This document shows, one piece after another, positions 34,880 to 44,520 of a DNA stretch of 64,000 nucleotides. Source of the DNA: Pseudomonas quebecensis (GTDB taxonomy: Bacteria > Pseudomonadota > Gammaproteobacteria > Pseudomonadales > Pseudomonadaceae); the NCBI RefSeq assembly GCF_026410085.1, contig NZ_CP112866.1, forward strand, positions 1,364,001 through 1,428,000, written 5' to 3'. The notes beneath the pieces are model-generated. The model did not search any database. It was given only the letters and a program-made list of their open reading frames with translations, and had not been told where the DNA came from. The position numbers were made by a program, and so were the translations under genes. Numbering within the stretch: position 1 is the first letter of the stretch; every line of letters begins with the position of its first letter.

Positions 34880-35110
34880 GTTTCAGGTGCTCTGTGACCC
34901 AAGGGTCGACGGAGTGAAACAGGGAAGCCGGTGAGTGAGCGCACTTAGACACAGTGCTGCCGCAATTCCGGCGCTGCCCCCGCAACGGTAAATGAGTCAA
35001 GACGCTGCCTTTGGCCACTGTATCGCATGCGATATGGGAAGGCGCAGCGTGGGTCCGCTCCTGGTTCGCCAGGGTACGGCCACTTATGAGCCCGGAGACC
35101 GGCCTGGACC
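34880..35110 (+). ncRNA. Cobalamin (adenosylcobalamin) riboswitch
   Basis: The leader of the cob operon has the conserved elements of a class-I cobalamin riboswitch in order: an initial paired segment with GGTG at 34887-34890; AGGGAAGCCGGTG near 34921; the B12-box-like GCTGCCCCCGCAACGGTAA (34973-34991); and the closing GAGCCCGGAGACCGGCC (35088-35104). Bound adenosylcobalamin is expected to hide the cobO ribosome site or end transcription. The cobO ATG lies about 90 bases downstream. Confidence 0.93.
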
Positions 35111-35200
35111 ATTCAACAGCATCACGGTGGGCGATGCTTGGCTGTCTGATTGTGTTTTTTCCTGCCCGCCGTTTTTGTCCAGCCCCAACGGAGAGCTGCC

Positions 35201-35812
35201 ATGACCGATTCCCCCGACCGCGACGAACGCCACCTGGCGCGCATGCTGCGCAAAAAAGCCGTGATCGACGAGCGCATCGCCAATTCCCCCAATCAGTGCG
35301 GTTTGCTGCTGGTACTGACCGGCAATGGCAAAGGCAAGAGCAGCTCGGCCTTCGGCATGCTGGCCCGGGCCATGGGCCACGGCATGCAATGCGGCGTGGT
35401 GCAGTTCATCAAGGGCCGCCACAGCACAGGCGAAGAGTTGTTCTTCCGACGCTTCCCCGAACAAGTGCGCTTTCACGTCATGGGCGAAGGCTTCACCTGG
35501 GAAACCCAGGACCGCCAACGCGACATCGCCGCCGCCGAGGCCGCTTGGGCCGTGTCCCGCGCGATGCTGCAAGACCCTGCCATCGGCCTGGTGGTGCTGG
35601 ACGAACTGAACATCGCCCTCAAGCACGGTTATCTCGACCTGGACCAAGTGCTCAGCGACCTGCAAGCCCGCCCTCCGATGCAGCACGTGGTGGTCACCGG
35701 CCGTGGCGCCAAGCCCGAAATGATCGAGATGGGCGACACCGTCACCGAAATGGGCATGCTCAAACATGCCTTCCAGGCCGGTATCAAGGCACAGAAAGGC
35801 GTCGAACTTTGA
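35201..35812 (+). CDS. cobO: Cob(I)yrinic acid a,c-diamide adenosyltransferase
   Basis: A 203-residue CobA/CobO/BtuR-type adenosyltransferase that attaches the 5'-deoxyadenosyl group of ATP to cobalt. GNGKGKSS (41-48) is the modified P-loop; FTWETQDRQRD and VVLDELNIALKHGYL are further family motifs. ATG 35201 has GGAG eight bases upstream; the longer frame to 35150 runs into the leader. It is the first gene after the riboswitch. Its TGA overlaps the TTG start of cobB. Confidence 0.95.
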   Translation: MTDSPDRDERHLARMLRKKAVIDERIANSPNQCGLLLVLTGNGKGKSSSAFGMLARAMGHGMQCGVVQFIKGRHSTGEELFFRRFPEQVRFHVMGEGFTWETQDRQRDIAAAEAAWAVSRAMLQDPAIGLVVLDELNIALKHGYLDLDQVLSDLQARPPMQHVVVTGRGAKPEMIEMGDTVTEMGMLKHAFQAGIKAQKGVEL

Positions 35813-37158
35813 ATCAGCCCCGTCATTGCCCGGCGGTTCTGATCGCCGCACCGGCGTCCGGCCAGGGCAAAACCACGGTCACCGCCGCGCTGGCCCGTTT
35901 GCATCGCAACCTGGGGCGCAAGGTGCGCGTGTTCAAATGCGGCCCGGACTTCCTGGACCCGATGATCCACGAGCGCGCCAGCGGTGCGCCGGTGTACCAA
36001 TTGGACATGTGGATGGTGGGCGAGCAGGAAAGTCGCCGTCTGCTGTGGGAAGCCGCCGGCGAGGCCGACTTGATCCTGATCGAAGGCGTGATGGGCCTGT
36101 TCGACGGCACACCTTCGAGCGCCGACCTGGCCCGGCATTTCGGCGTGCCGGTGCTGGGTGTGATCGACGGCACCGCCATGGCCCAGACCTTCGGCGCCCT
36201 GGCCCTGGGCCTGGCGCGCTACCAGCCGGACCTGCCGTTCGCCGGGGTGCTGGCCAACCGTGTCGGCACCCTGCGCCATGCGCAACTGCTCGAAGGCAGC
36301 CTTACCGAAGGCCTGCGCTGGTACGGCGCGCTGTCCCGCGAAACCGGGATCGAGCTGCCCAGCCGTCACCTGGGGCTGGTGCAGGCCAGCGAACTGAATG
36401 ACCTCGACCTGCGCCTGGACGCTGCCGCCCAAGCCCTGGGCAGCAGTTGCGAAGTCGCGGTGCCGCCGCCGGTCACTTTCGCCGCGCCGACGATCGTGGA
36501 AGCCGAGCCGTTGCTGGCCGGTGTGCGCATCGCCGTGGCCCGCGACGAAGCTTTCGCGTTTACCTACGGCGCCAGCCTCGACCTCCTACGGGCGATGGGC
36601 GCCGAGTTGCACTTCTTCTCGCCGATCCACGACCGCGCACTGCCCGACGCCGACAGTCTCTACCTACCCGGCGGTTACCCGGAGCTGCATCATCAGGCCC
36701 TGGCGCAAAACACCCCGATGCTGGCCGCGATCCGCGCCCACCATGCGGCCGGCAAACCGTTGCTCGCCGAGTGCGGCGGCATGTTATATCTGCTGGACTC
36801 GCTCACCGATGTCGACGGCAATCGAGCCGAACTGGTCGGCCTGCTGCAGGGCGATGCGGTGATGCAGAAAAAACTCGCCGCCCTGGCCCTGCAAAGCGTC
36901 GAATTGCCCGAAGGCGTACTGCGTGGCCATACCTACCATCATTCCCTGACCAGCACGGAGTGGCAGCCGATTGCCCGTGGCCAAAGCCCGAATGGTGGGC
37001 GCGGTGCCGAGGCAGTCTTCCGACAGGGGCGGATGACTGCCTCTTACGTACACTTCTATTTCCCGTCGAATCCGACGGCGGTCGCCGCCTTGTTTGCCCC
37101 GGACCTGGCTGAAACCCCCTCCACTGTGGGAGGGGGCTTGCCCCCGATAGGGTCATGA
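35809..37158 (+). CDS. cobB: Cobyrinate/hydrogenobyrinate a,c-diamide synthase
   Basis: A 449-residue amidotransferase (CobB/CbiA) that amidates the a and c side chains of the corrin with glutamine and ATP. The N-terminal P-loop is APASGQGKTT, with VFKCGPDFLDP nearby. The class-I glutaminase half has YLPGGYPELH and ECGGMLYL. The start is TTG at 35809, overlapping the cobO stop as TTGA; a frame opened further left is read-through. The last ten codons ([10 protein letters not shown]) are encoded by a REP element, so the C-terminal tail is an accident of insertion rather than part of the fold. Confidence 0.93.
   Translation: MNQPRHCPAVLIAAPASGQGKTTVTAALARLHRNLGRKVRVFKCGPDFLDPMIHERASGAPVYQLDMWMVGEQESRRLLWEAAGEADLILIEGVMGLFDGTPSSADLARHFGVPVLGVIDGTAMAQTFGALALGLARYQPDLPFAGVLANRVGTLRHAQLLEGSLTEGLRWYGALSRETGIELPSRHLGLVQASELNDLDLRLDAAAQALGSSCEVAVPPPVTFAAPTIVEAEPLLAGVRIAVARDEAFAFTYGASLDLLRAMGAELHFFSPIHDRALPDADSLYLPGGYPELHHQALAQNTPMLAAIRAHHAAGKPLLAECGGMLYLLDSLTDVDGNRAELVGLLQGDAVMQKKLAALALQSVELPEGVLRGHTYHHSLTSTEWQPIARGQSPNGGRGAEAVFRQGRMTASYVHFYFPSNPTAVAALFAPDLAETPSTVGGGLPPIGS
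37125..37152. repeat. REP element inside the 3' end of cobB
   Basis: TGTGGGAGGGGGCTTGCCCC, continued by CGATAGGG, has the GGGGG-CTTG-CCCCC hairpin of the REP element at 13653-13680 (26 of 28 bases identical). It ends two bases before the bluB ATG, so it supplies both the last codons of cobB and the AGGG before bluB. Confidence 0.85.
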
Positions 37159-37805
37159 CCGACAACGCTTTCCCCCAGGCCGACCGCGACGCCGTCTACC
37201 GCGCCATCGCTGAGCGCCGCGACATGCGCCACTTCACCGGTGGCACCGTCGCTCCCCAATTGCTGCAGCGCCTGCTCCAGGCCGCGCACCAGGCGCCGAG
37301 TGTCGGCCTGATGCAGCCGTGGCGTTTTATCCGCATCAGCGACCGCGTGTTGCGTGGGCAGATTCAACAATTGGTGGAGGAAGAACGCGTGCGCACCGCC
37401 GAAGCGCTCGGCGAGCGTTCTGACGAGTTCATGCAGCTCAAGGTCGAAGGCATCCACGACTGCGCCGAAGTCCTGGTGGCGGCGCTGATGGAGGATCGTG
37501 AGCGGCATATCTTCGGTCGCCGCACCTTGCCGGAAATGGACATGGCTTCCCTGTCCTGTGCGATCCAGAACCTGTGGCTGGCGGCCCGCGTCGAAGGGCT
37601 GGGCATGGGCTGGGTCTCGTTGTTCGAGCCCCAGGCCCTGGCGGATCTTTTGGGGCTGCCCGCCGGTGCCAAGCCGCTTGCGGTGTTATGCCTGGGCCCG
37701 GTGGCCGAGTTTTACCCGGCACCGATGTTGCAGCTCGAAGGCTGGGCCGAGCCTCGACCGCTGAGTGACATGTTGTATGAAAATACGTGGGGAGTGAGTC
37801 GATGA
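37155..37805 (+). CDS. bluB: 5,6-dimethylbenzimidazole synthase
   Basis: A 216-residue nitroreductase-fold flavoenzyme that breaks down FMN with oxygen to the cobalamin lower ligand. [24 protein letters not shown] and [12 protein letters not shown] match BluB and separate it from ordinary nitroreductases. The ATGA overlap with cobB couples their translation. Its presence means the strain can make cobalamin proper when oxygen is available. Confidence 0.94.
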   Translation: MTDNAFPQADRDAVYRAIAERRDMRHFTGGTVAPQLLQRLLQAAHQAPSVGLMQPWRFIRISDRVLRGQIQQLVEEERVRTAEALGERSDEFMQLKVEGIHDCAEVLVAALMEDRERHIFGRRTLPEMDMASLSCAIQNLWLAARVEGLGMGWVSLFEPQALADLLGLPAGAKPLAVLCLGPVAEFYPAPMLQLEGWAEPRPLSDMLYENTWGVSR

Positions 37806-38710
37806 GTGTGGCTTTGCTGTGTGTCGCCGCCGTGGCGTTGGATGCGCTGTTGGGCGAGCCCAGGCGTTGGCATCCGCTGGTGGCGTTCGGCAATTTTGCC
37901 GGGCGCATCGAGCAGCGTTTCAACAGCGGCGGGCGCGGCTGGCGCAGCCATGGGGTCACCGCCTGGGTGATCGCGGTGGTGCCGCTGACGCTGCTGGCCA
38001 CGGCGTTGTCGTGGGCGCCTTATATCGGTTGGGTGCTGGAGATCCTCGCGCTGTACTGCGCCCTCGGCATGCGCAGCCTGGGCGAGCATGTGCTGCCCGT
38101 GGCCCAGGCGCTGCGCAGCGATGACCTGGCAGAAGCGCGCACGCGTGTGAGTTATCTGGTCAGCCGCCAGACCAGCGAACTGGACAGCACCGAAGTGGCC
38201 CGCGCCGCTACCGAGTCGGTACTCGAGAACGGCAGCGATGCCGTATTTGCCGCACTGTTCTGGTTTGTGGTGGCCGGGGTGCCTGGCGTGGTGCTGTACC
38301 GACTGAGCAACACCCTGGATGCCATGTGGGGCTATCGCAACGAACGCTTCGAACGGTTCGGCTGGGCGGCGGCAAAAATCGATGACGTGCTCAACTATAT
38401 TCCGGCACGCCTGGTGGCGTTGACCTACGCCGTGCTCGGCAAAACCGGTCTGGCGCTCAAATGCTGGCGCACCCAGGGCCCGACCTGGGACAGCCCCAAC
38501 GCCGGCCCGGTGATGGCGGCAGGCGCCGGTGCATTGGGCGTCGAGTTGGGCGGTGCAGCGATTTATCACGGCCAACTGCACCAACGCCCGCCACTGGGCG
38601 AAGGCCCGGCAGCGGACGCCGACGCCATCGAGCGGGGCTGGCAACTGGTGCAGCGCGGCGTATGGTTGTGGCTGCTGATCCTATGCGCGGGGGCGCAATT
38701 CTATGCTTGA
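37802..38710 (+). CDS. cbiB: Adenosylcobinamide-phosphate synthase (CbiB; CobD in P. denitrificans naming)
   Basis: A 302-residue inner-membrane enzyme that joins the aminopropanol-phosphate arm to adenosylcobyric acid. It opens [20 protein letters not shown], a family signature; [21 protein letters not shown] and [17 protein letters not shown] are further conserved blocks. Four to five hydrophobic segments are visible. ATG 37802 overlaps the bluB stop (ATGA). Confidence 0.94.
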   Translation: MSVALLCVAAVALDALLGEPRRWHPLVAFGNFAGRIEQRFNSGGRGWRSHGVTAWVIAVVPLTLLATALSWAPYIGWVLEILALYCALGMRSLGEHVLPVAQALRSDDLAEARTRVSYLVSRQTSELDSTEVARAATESVLENGSDAVFAALFWFVVAGVPGVVLYRLSNTLDAMWGYRNERFERFGWAAAKIDDVLNYIPARLVALTYAVLGKTGLALKCWRTQGPTWDSPNAGPVMAAGAGALGVELGGAAIYHGQLHQRPPLGEGPAADADAIERGWQLVQRGVWLWLLILCAGAQFYA

Positions 38711-39692
38711 ACATGGCGGTCGACTGCGTAAGGCATCCATTCAATACGGGATCGCTGAGGCCAATTGGCTGGACTTGTCCAGCGGCCTCGCGCCCTGGCC
38801 CTGGCCGATCCCCGAAATCCCGCTGCGCGCCTGGGCACGCCTGCCGGAAACCGACGATGGTTTGGAGCAGGCCGCCAGCGCGTACTACGGCGCGGCTCAC
38901 CTGTTGCCGGTGCCCGGTTCCCAGGCGGCGATCCAGTTGCTGCCGCGTCTGCGCCGGGCCGGCAAGGTCGGGGTGGTGTCGCCGTGCTACGCCGAACACG
39001 CTGAGGCCTGGCGTCGCGCCGGTTACGTGGTGCGCGAGGTGCAGGAGCAGGAAGTCGACTTTTTCCTCGACGGTCTCGATGTGCTGGTGGTGGTCAACCC
39101 CAACAACCCCACCGGCCTGAGCCTGAGCCCGCAACGCCTGTTGGATTGGCACGCGCGCCTGGCCCAGCGTGGTGGTTGGCTGGTGGTGGACGAAGCGTTC
39201 ATGGATGTGACGCCGCACTTGAGCCTGGCCGGTCAAACCCATCTTGTCGGTTTGATCGTGCTGCGTTCGTTCGGCAAATTCTTCGGCCTGGCCGGCGTGC
39301 GACTGGGCTTTGTGCTGGCCGAGCGCAAGTTGCTCAAGTTGCTCGCCGAGCAGGTCGGGCCATGGGCGGTCAGCGGCCCTACGCGGGTGGTGGGGCAAAC
39401 CTGCCTGCGCGACACAGAAGGGCAGGCACGCCAGCGCGCGCGCTGCCTGGAGGCCGGCCAGCGCTTGTACGCATTGCTTGAACAACAGGGGTTCGAGCCC
39501 CACGGCGGCTGCGCGTTGTTCCAGTGGCTGATCACCCCGCATGCCGAGCGCATGCATGAATTCATGGCCCAGCGCGGCATCCTGCTGCGCTTGTTTGTTC
39601 ACAACAGCAGCTTGCGCTTCGGCCTGCCCGACACCGAGGCCGACTGGCTGCGCCTCGATGAGGCCCTGGCTGCCTACAAGGCCCTTTCATGA
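38703..39692 (+). CDS. cobD: Threonine-phosphate decarboxylase-like aminotransferase (CobD; CobC in P. denitrificans naming)
   Basis: A 329-residue class I/II PLP enzyme. Lys192 in [11 protein letters not shown] binds [13 protein letters not shown] (130-139) and VVDEAFMD (161-168) are standard contacts. Family members decarboxylate L-threonine phosphate to the aminopropanol-phosphate used by the preceding enzyme. It overlaps cbiB by eight bases and the next gene by four. Confidence 0.92.
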   Translation: MLEHGGRLRKASIQYGIAEANWLDLSSGLAPWPWPIPEIPLRAWARLPETDDGLEQAASAYYGAAHLLPVPGSQAAIQLLPRLRRAGKVGVVSPCYAEHAEAWRRAGYVVREVQEQEVDFFLDGLDVLVVVNPNNPTGLSLSPQRLLDWHARLAQRGGWLVVDEAFMDVTPHLSLAGQTHLVGLIVLRSFGKFFGLAGVRLGFVLAERKLLKLLAEQVGPWAVSGPTRVVGQTCLRDTEGQARQRARCLEAGQRLYALLEQQGFEPHGGCALFQWLITPHAERMHEFMAQRGILLRLFVHNSSLRFGLPDTEADWLRLDEALAAYKALS

Positions 39693-41155
39693 GTACGCTG
39701 ATGGTGCAAGGCACCACCTCCGACGCCGGCAAAAGCACGCTGGTGACTGCGCTGTGCCGCTGGCTGATCCGCCAGGGCGTCGCCGTCGCCCCGTTCAAAC
39801 CGCAGAACATGGCGCTCAACAGCGCCGTGACCGCCGAGGGCGGCGAGATCGGCCGCGCCCAGGCCGTGCAGGCCCAGGCCGCGCGCCTGGCGCCCCACAC
39901 CGACATGAACCCGGTGCTGCTCAAACCCAACAGCGATACCGGTTCTCAAGTGATCATCCATGGCCGTGCCGTCACGACGATGAACGCCGTGGCCTATCAC
40001 GATTACAAAGCCATTGCCATGCAGGCCGTACTCGCCTCCCACGCGCGACTCAGCGCGGCTTACCCGGTGGTGATGGTGGAGGGCGCGGGCTCCCCGGCGG
40101 AGATCAACCTGCGCGCCAATGACATCGCCAACATGGGTTTCGCCGAAGCGGTGGACTGCCCGGTGCTGCTGATTGCCGATATCAACCGTGGCGGCGTGTT
40201 CGCGCACCTGGTGGGCACCCTGCAATTGCTCTCGCCCAGCGAACAGGCGCGGGTCAAGGGCTTTATCATCAACCGTTTTCGCGGCGACATCGCACTGTTG
40301 CAGCCCGGCCTCGACTGGCTGGAGGCGCACACCGGCAAACCGGTGGTCGGCGTCCTGCCCTATGTAATGGATCTGCACCTGGAAGCCGAGGACGGCATCG
40401 ATCGGCGCCAGATCGACAAGGCCGCCCAGGTGCTCAAAGTAGTCGTGCCGGTGCTGCCGCGCATCAGCAACCATACCGATTTCGACCCACTGCGCCTGCA
40501 CCCCCAGGTGGACCTGCAATTTATCGGCCCTGGCCAACTGATCCCGGCCGCCGACCTGATCATCCTGCCGGGCTCCAAAAGCGTGCGCGCCGACCTCGCC
40601 TACCTGCGCACCAATGGCTGGGACAATGCCGTGGCGCGACACTTGCGCTACGGCGGCAAGGTGCTGGGCATCTGCGGCGGGCTGCAGATGCTCGGCGAGC
40701 AGGTGCATGACCCGCTGGGCCTGGAAGGGCCGCCCGGTTCCAGCGCCGGCCTGGGGCTGCTGGCGTTCAGCACCACCCTGGAAGAGGACAAGCAGTTGCG
40801 CAACGTGCGCGGGCGCTTGCTGCTGGAAGATGCCGAGGTCAACGGTTATGAGATCCATGCCGGGGTGACGTCCGGCGAAGCCCTGGCAAGCCCCGCCGTG
40901 CGCTTGGACGACGGGCGCCATGATGGCGCACGCAGTGCCGACGGGCAGATCTTCGGCACCTACCTGCATGGTTTGTTCGAAACGCCGGCCGCTTGCGGCG
41001 CATTGCTGCGCTGGGCCGGGCTGGCGCAGGTGCAGGCGGTGGATTATCACGCCCTGCGCGAGCGCGATATCGAGCGCCTGGCGGATCTGGTGGAGCAGCA
41101 TTTGGATACCGATTTATTGCGCACCCTGTGTGGAGTGGCCCCATGCACCAACTGA
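39689..41155 (+). CDS. cobQ: Cobyric acid synthase
   Basis: A 488-residue glutamine amidotransferase that adds four amides (b, d, e, g) to adenosylcobyrinic a,c-diamide. The N-terminal P-loop is [10 protein letters not shown], followed by [10 protein letters not shown]; the class-I glutaminase domain has ILPGSKS and [10 protein letters not shown] with the nucleophilic Cys. [13 protein letters not shown] is a CobQ/CbiP signature. It overlaps the genes on both sides. Confidence 0.95.
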   Translation: MSTLMVQGTTSDAGKSTLVTALCRWLIRQGVAVAPFKPQNMALNSAVTAEGGEIGRAQAVQAQAARLAPHTDMNPVLLKPNSDTGSQVIIHGRAVTTMNAVAYHDYKAIAMQAVLASHARLSAAYPVVMVEGAGSPAEINLRANDIANMGFAEAVDCPVLLIADINRGGVFAHLVGTLQLLSPSEQARVKGFIINRFRGDIALLQPGLDWLEAHTGKPVVGVLPYVMDLHLEAEDGIDRRQIDKAAQVLKVVVPVLPRISNHTDFDPLRLHPQVDLQFIGPGQLIPAADLIILPGSKSVRADLAYLRTNGWDNAVARHLRYGGKVLGICGGLQMLGEQVHDPLGLEGPPGSSAGLGLLAFSTTLEEDKQLRNVRGRLLLEDAEVNGYEIHAGVTSGEALASPAVRLDDGRHDGARSADGQIFGTYLHGLFETPAACGALLRWAGLAQVQAVDYHALRERDIERLADLVEQHLDTDLLRTLCGVAPCTN

Positions 41156-41664
41156 TCCTCGGCGGCGCCCGCTCCGGCAAAAGTCGCCTGGCGGAAACGC
41201 TCGCCACCGACAGCGCGTTGCCGGTTATCTATATCGCCACCAGTCAACCGCAGGACGGCGAAATGAACGCACGGGTGGCCTTGCATCGCCAGCGGCGTCC
41301 GGCGCACTGGGGCCTGATCGAAGAACCGATCGAACTGTCGCGGGTGCTGCGCGAGAATGCCGCCACCGACCGCTGTCTGCTGGTGGATTGCCTGACCCTG
41401 TGGCTGACCAACCTGCTGATGCTCGAAGACTCCGAGCGCCTGGCGCTGGAACGCGACCACTTGCTTGAAACCCTGGCCACGCTGCCGGGGGAGATTATTT
41501 TTGTCAGCAACGAGACCGGTCTGGGTGTCGTGCCGCTGGGCGAATTGACTCGCCGCTACGTGGATGAAGCCGGTTGGCTGCATCAAGCCTTGGCCGAGCG
41601 GTGTCAGCGCGTGGTGCTGACGGTCGCCGGACTGCCCCTGACATTGAAAGGTATTGCGTTATGA
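41143..41664 (+). CDS. cobU: Adenosylcobinamide kinase / adenosylcobinamide-phosphate guanylyltransferase
   Basis: A 173-residue bifunctional enzyme (CobU; CobP in P. denitrificans) that phosphorylates adenosylcobinamide and then adds GMP. The P-loop GGARSGKS is at residues 6-13; HRQRRPAHW carries the conserved His guanylylated in catalysis. [12 protein letters not shown] and [11 protein letters not shown] are diagnostic. ATG 41143 has GGAG upstream and overlaps cobQ by 13 bases; the longer frame is read-through. Confidence 0.94.
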   Translation: MHQLILGGARSGKSRLAETLATDSALPVIYIATSQPQDGEMNARVALHRQRRPAHWGLIEEPIELSRVLRENAATDRCLLVDCLTLWLTNLLMLEDSERLALERDHLLETLATLPGEIIFVSNETGLGVVPLGELTRRYVDEAGWLHQALAERCQRVVLTVAGLPLTLKGIAL

Positions 41665-42716
41665 CTGACACCTGGTGGCTGGATCCCTGTAAGGCAGTCG
41701 ACACCATCGCGTATGAAAACGCCTTGGCACGCCAGCAGCAATTGACCAAGCCCGCCGGCTCTCTCGGCCAGCTCGAAGCGGTGGCGGTGCAATTGGCCGG
41801 CCTGCAAGGCCAGGTCAAGCCGGTGGTGGATCAGCTGTGGATCGCGATCTTTGCCGGCGATCACGGCGTGGTAGCCGAGGGCGTGTCGGCGTTTCCCCAG
41901 GCGGTGACCGCACAAATGCTGCACAACTTTGTCAGCGGCGGCGCAGCCATCAGCGTATTGGCGCGGCAACTGCAGGCACGGTTGGAGGTGGTCGACCTGG
42001 GCACGGTGACACCCGCGCTGAACCTGCCCGGCGTACGTCACCTGAATATCGGCGCGGGTACCGCCAACTTCGTGCATGCCCCGGCGATGAGCGCCGCCCA
42101 AGGCCAGCAGGCGTTGCAGGCCGGACGCGACAGCGCACGGCGCGCGTTGGAACTGGGCACGCAACTGTTCATCGGCGGTGAAATGGGCATCGGCAATACC
42201 ACCGCGGCCAGCGCGCTGGCGTGTGCCTTGCTCGATTGCCGAGTCAGCGACCTGGCCGGGCCGGGCACTGGCTTGAATGCCCAGGGCGTCAGTCACAAGG
42301 TAGCGGTGATTGAACGCGCGTTGGCACGGCATGCTGCCGAGCGCGGCGATGTGTTGCAGACGCTGTTCAACCTCGGCGGCTTTGAAATCGCCGCGTTGGT
42401 GGGCGCTTATCTCGCCTGTGCCCAGGCCGGTATCGCCGTGCTGGTGGACGGGTTCATCTGCAGCGTCGCCGCACTGGTGGCCACGCGCTTGAATCCGGCC
42501 TGCCGCCCATGGCTGCTGTTTGGCCATCGCGGCGCCGAGCCAGGCCACCGCCATGTGCTGCAACAGTTGGACGCGCAACCGTTGCTGGACATGGGCCTGC
42601 GCCTGGGCGAAGGCAGCGGCGCGGCGCTGGCGGTGCCGTTGTTGCGCCTGGCCTGCGCACTGCACGGGCAAATGGCGACCTTCGCCGAAGCCGCCGTGGC
42701 GGATCGCCCCGCATGA
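41661..42716 (+). CDS. cobT: Nicotinate-nucleotide-dimethylbenzimidazole phosphoribosyltransferase
   Basis: A 351-residue enzyme that makes alpha-ribazole phosphate from dimethylbenzimidazole. [39 protein letters not shown] and a Glu near the C-terminus ([11 protein letters not shown]) are the family motifs. The substrate dimethylbenzimidazole comes from bluB in the same operon. ATG 41661 overlaps the cobU stop (ATGA). Confidence 0.95.
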   Translation: MTDTWWLDPCKAVDTIAYENALARQQQLTKPAGSLGQLEAVAVQLAGLQGQVKPVVDQLWIAIFAGDHGVVAEGVSAFPQAVTAQMLHNFVSGGAAISVLARQLQARLEVVDLGTVTPALNLPGVRHLNIGAGTANFVHAPAMSAAQGQQALQAGRDSARRALELGTQLFIGGEMGIGNTTAASALACALLDCRVSDLAGPGTGLNAQGVSHKVAVIERALARHAAERGDVLQTLFNLGGFEIAALVGAYLACAQAGIAVLVDGFICSVAALVATRLNPACRPWLLFGHRGAEPGHRHVLQQLDAQPLLDMGLRLGEGSGAALAVPLLRLACALHGQMATFAEAAVADRPA

Positions 42717-43288
42717 CCTTGCATCTGGACCTGCTGCGCCACGGTGAAACCGAACTGGGCGGCGGCCTGCGTGGCAGCCTGGACGACGCGCTCACCGCCA
42801 ACGGCTGGGCGCAGATGCGCGCCGCCGTAGCGCAGCAGGGGCCCTGGGATCGGTTGATCAGTTCACCCCTGCAACGCTGCGCACGGTTTGCCGACGAGCT
42901 GGGGGCCCGGCTCAACGTGCCCGTGAGTCTGGAAAAGGACCTGCAGGAATTGCACTTCGGCGCATGGGAAGGGCAGAGTGCCGCCGCACTGATGCAAACC
43001 GATGCCGACGGGCTCGGACGGTTCTGGGCCGACCCGTACAGCTTCACGCCGCCCGAGGGTGAAGCGGTTGAGGATTTTTCCCAGCGGGTTCTGGGTGCGG
43101 TCGCACGGCTGCATCGCGCGTATGCCGGTGAGCGCGTCCTGTTGATCAGTCATGGCGGGGTGATGCGTCTGCTGCTGGCGCGCGCACGAGGCCTGCCCCG
43201 TGAGCACCTGCTGAATGTCGAAGTCGGTCACGGTGGGTTGTTCAGCCTGCGTGTCGCGGCCGATGGCGTGTTGCGCGAAGGAGACTGA
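42713..43288 (+). CDS. cobC: Alpha-ribazole phosphatase (histidine phosphatase family)
   Basis: A 191-residue histidine phosphatase with RHG motif at LLRHGET (His10 is the phosphorylated residue) and a second His in LLISHGGVM. In the cob operon it should remove phosphate from alpha-ribazole phosphate or adenosylcobalamin phosphate. The ATG overlaps the cobT stop (ATGA). The name is from Salmonella and is not the CobC of P. denitrificans. Confidence 0.88.
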   Translation: MTLHLDLLRHGETELGGGLRGSLDDALTANGWAQMRAAVAQQGPWDRLISSPLQRCARFADELGARLNVPVSLEKDLQELHFGAWEGQSAAALMQTDADGLGRFWADPYSFTPPEGEAVEDFSQRVLGAVARLHRAYAGERVLLISHGGVMRLLLARARGLPREHLLNVEVGHGGLFSLRVAADGVLREGD

Positions 43289-43290
43289 CG

Positions 43291-44019
43291 ATGTCGCCGT
43301 TCTGGATTGCCCTGCAGTTTCTGAGCAGCCTGCCGATTCGCCTGCCAGGCATGCCGCAGCCCCAGGAAATGGGACGTTCGCTGTTGTATTACCCGGTGGT
43401 CGGTGGGTTGTTCGGTGTGCTGTTATGGGCGCTGAGCAGCGCATTGGCGGGCGCGCCGTTGCTGCTGCACGCGGCGCTGCTGCTGACTGCCTGGGTGCTG
43501 CTCAGCGGCGCCCTGCACCTGGACGGCCTGGCGGACAGCGCCGATGCCTGGCTGGGTGGCTTCGGCGATCGCGAGCGCACCCTCACCATCATGAAGGACC
43601 CGCGCAGCGGGCCGATTGCCGTGGTCACGCTGGGCCTGGTGCTGCTGCTCAAGTTCGCTGCGCTGGTGGCCTTGATCGAACAGCACAATACCGTCGCATT
43701 GATTCTGGCGCCGCTGATTGGCCGGGCGTCGATGCTCGCGTTATTCCTGACCACGCGGTATGTGCGTGCCGGCGGATTAGGCCAGGCATTGTCAGAGCAT
43801 TTACCGAGGGCTGTCGGCCAACTGGTGCTGGTCCTCAGCGGCCTGGCCTGTGTGCTGATCGGCGGGTTCAGCGGCGCAGTTGCCGTACTGCTGGCCGCCC
43901 TCGGGTTTGTGGCGCTGCGTCAGTTGATGGTCAGGCGCCTCGGCGGCACCACGGGCGACACCGCCGGCGCGTTACTGGAGCTGCTGGAAGTCGTCGTGCT
44001 GGTCGGCCTGGCGCTGTAA
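43291..44019 (+). CDS. cobS: Adenosylcobinamide-GDP ribazoletransferase (cobalamin synthase)
   Basis: A 242-residue inner-membrane enzyme (CobS; CobV in P. denitrificans) that makes the final bond to alpha-ribazole. LHLDGLADSADAWLGG is the Mg-binding signature, followed by RERTLTIMKDPRSGPIA. Six hydrophobic segments are visible. It is two bases after the phosphatase gene and is the last gene of the operon; no clear terminator follows before marR. Confidence 0.94.
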   Translation: MSPFWIALQFLSSLPIRLPGMPQPQEMGRSLLYYPVVGGLFGVLLWALSSALAGAPLLLHAALLLTAWVLLSGALHLDGLADSADAWLGGFGDRERTLTIMKDPRSGPIAVVTLGLVLLLKFAALVALIEQHNTVALILAPLIGRASMLALFLTTRYVRAGGLGQALSEHLPRAVGQLVLVLSGLACVLIGGFSGAVAVLLAALGFVALRQLMVRRLGGTTGDTAGALLELLEVVVLVGLAL

Positions 44020-44026
44020 CACTTTC

Positions 44027-44058
44027 TTGCATTTGTAGAATCGCGGGTATATACACGT
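44027..44058 (+). promoter_or_regulatory. marR promoter overlapped by an operator
   Basis: TTGCAT (44027-44032) and TATACA (44050-44055) are 17 bases apart, which puts the start site at about 44062, the first base of the ATG. GCGGGTATATACACGT (44043-44058) overlaps the -10 and matches 14 of 16 bases of the perfect palindrome before the MFS gene at 44489. Both points suggest autorepression and a leaderless message. Confidence 0.65.
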
Positions 44059-44061
44059 TCC

Positions 44062-44466
44062 ATGCTTGCCTCCCAATGTTTATGCACCAACCTGCGACGC
44101 GCCGCCCGTGGCGTCAGCAGGCACTACGACGGCGCTCTCGACGGCTTCGGGATCAACGTTGCCCAGTATTCTCTGCTGTGCAATCTGCAGCGTCTGGATC
44201 AACCCAGTATCTCCAGTCTGGCCGATGCGATGGGCCTGGATCGCAGTACGCTCGGCCGCAACCTGCGGGTGCTCGAAGGGGAAGGGTTAGTGCAATTGGT
44301 GGAGGGCGACGACCTGCGTAATCGCCTGGTGCAGCTGACCGCAGCCGGTGAAGCACGCCTGGCCGCCGCACTGCCGGCATGGGAAGCGGCGCAGCAGAAG
44401 TTGATCGATAAACTGGGCGCGCAAAAACGCGAGACCCTGTTGGCCTTGCTGGACGAACTCGCCTGA
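44062..44466 (+). CDS. MarR family transcriptional regulator
   Basis: A 134-residue winged-helix regulator. The recognition part is SISSLADAMGLDRSTLGRNLRVLE (residues about 50-73), then a wing around LVEGDDLRNRLVQLT. No ribosome site precedes the ATG; the predicted transcription start coincides with it. It lies 42 bases after cobS but is probably separately controlled. The shared operators point to it repressing itself and the next MFS gene. A PA1283-like gene sits in the same place in P. aeruginosa, as I recall. Confidence 0.88.
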   Translation: MLASQCLCTNLRRAARGVSRHYDGALDGFGINVAQYSLLCNLQRLDQPSISSLADAMGLDRSTLGRNLRVLEGEGLVQLVEGDDLRNRLVQLTAAGEARLAAALPAWEAAQQKLIDKLGAQKRETLLALLDELA

Positions 44467-44488
44467 GCGCGGGTTTGTTCGATGACAA

Positions 44489-44504
44489 GCGGGTATATAC
44501 CCGC
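44489..44504 (+). promoter_or_regulatory. Perfect 16-bp palindrome, operator of the MFS gene
   Basis: GCGGGTATATACCCGC is fully symmetric and 17 bases before the MFS ATG at 44521. A near copy lies before marR at 44043-44058. A Shine-Dalgarno GGAG follows at 44509-44512. MarR proteins bind dyads of this size over -10 regions. Confidence 0.75.
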
Positions 44505-44520
44505 GTACGGAGAATAAGAA

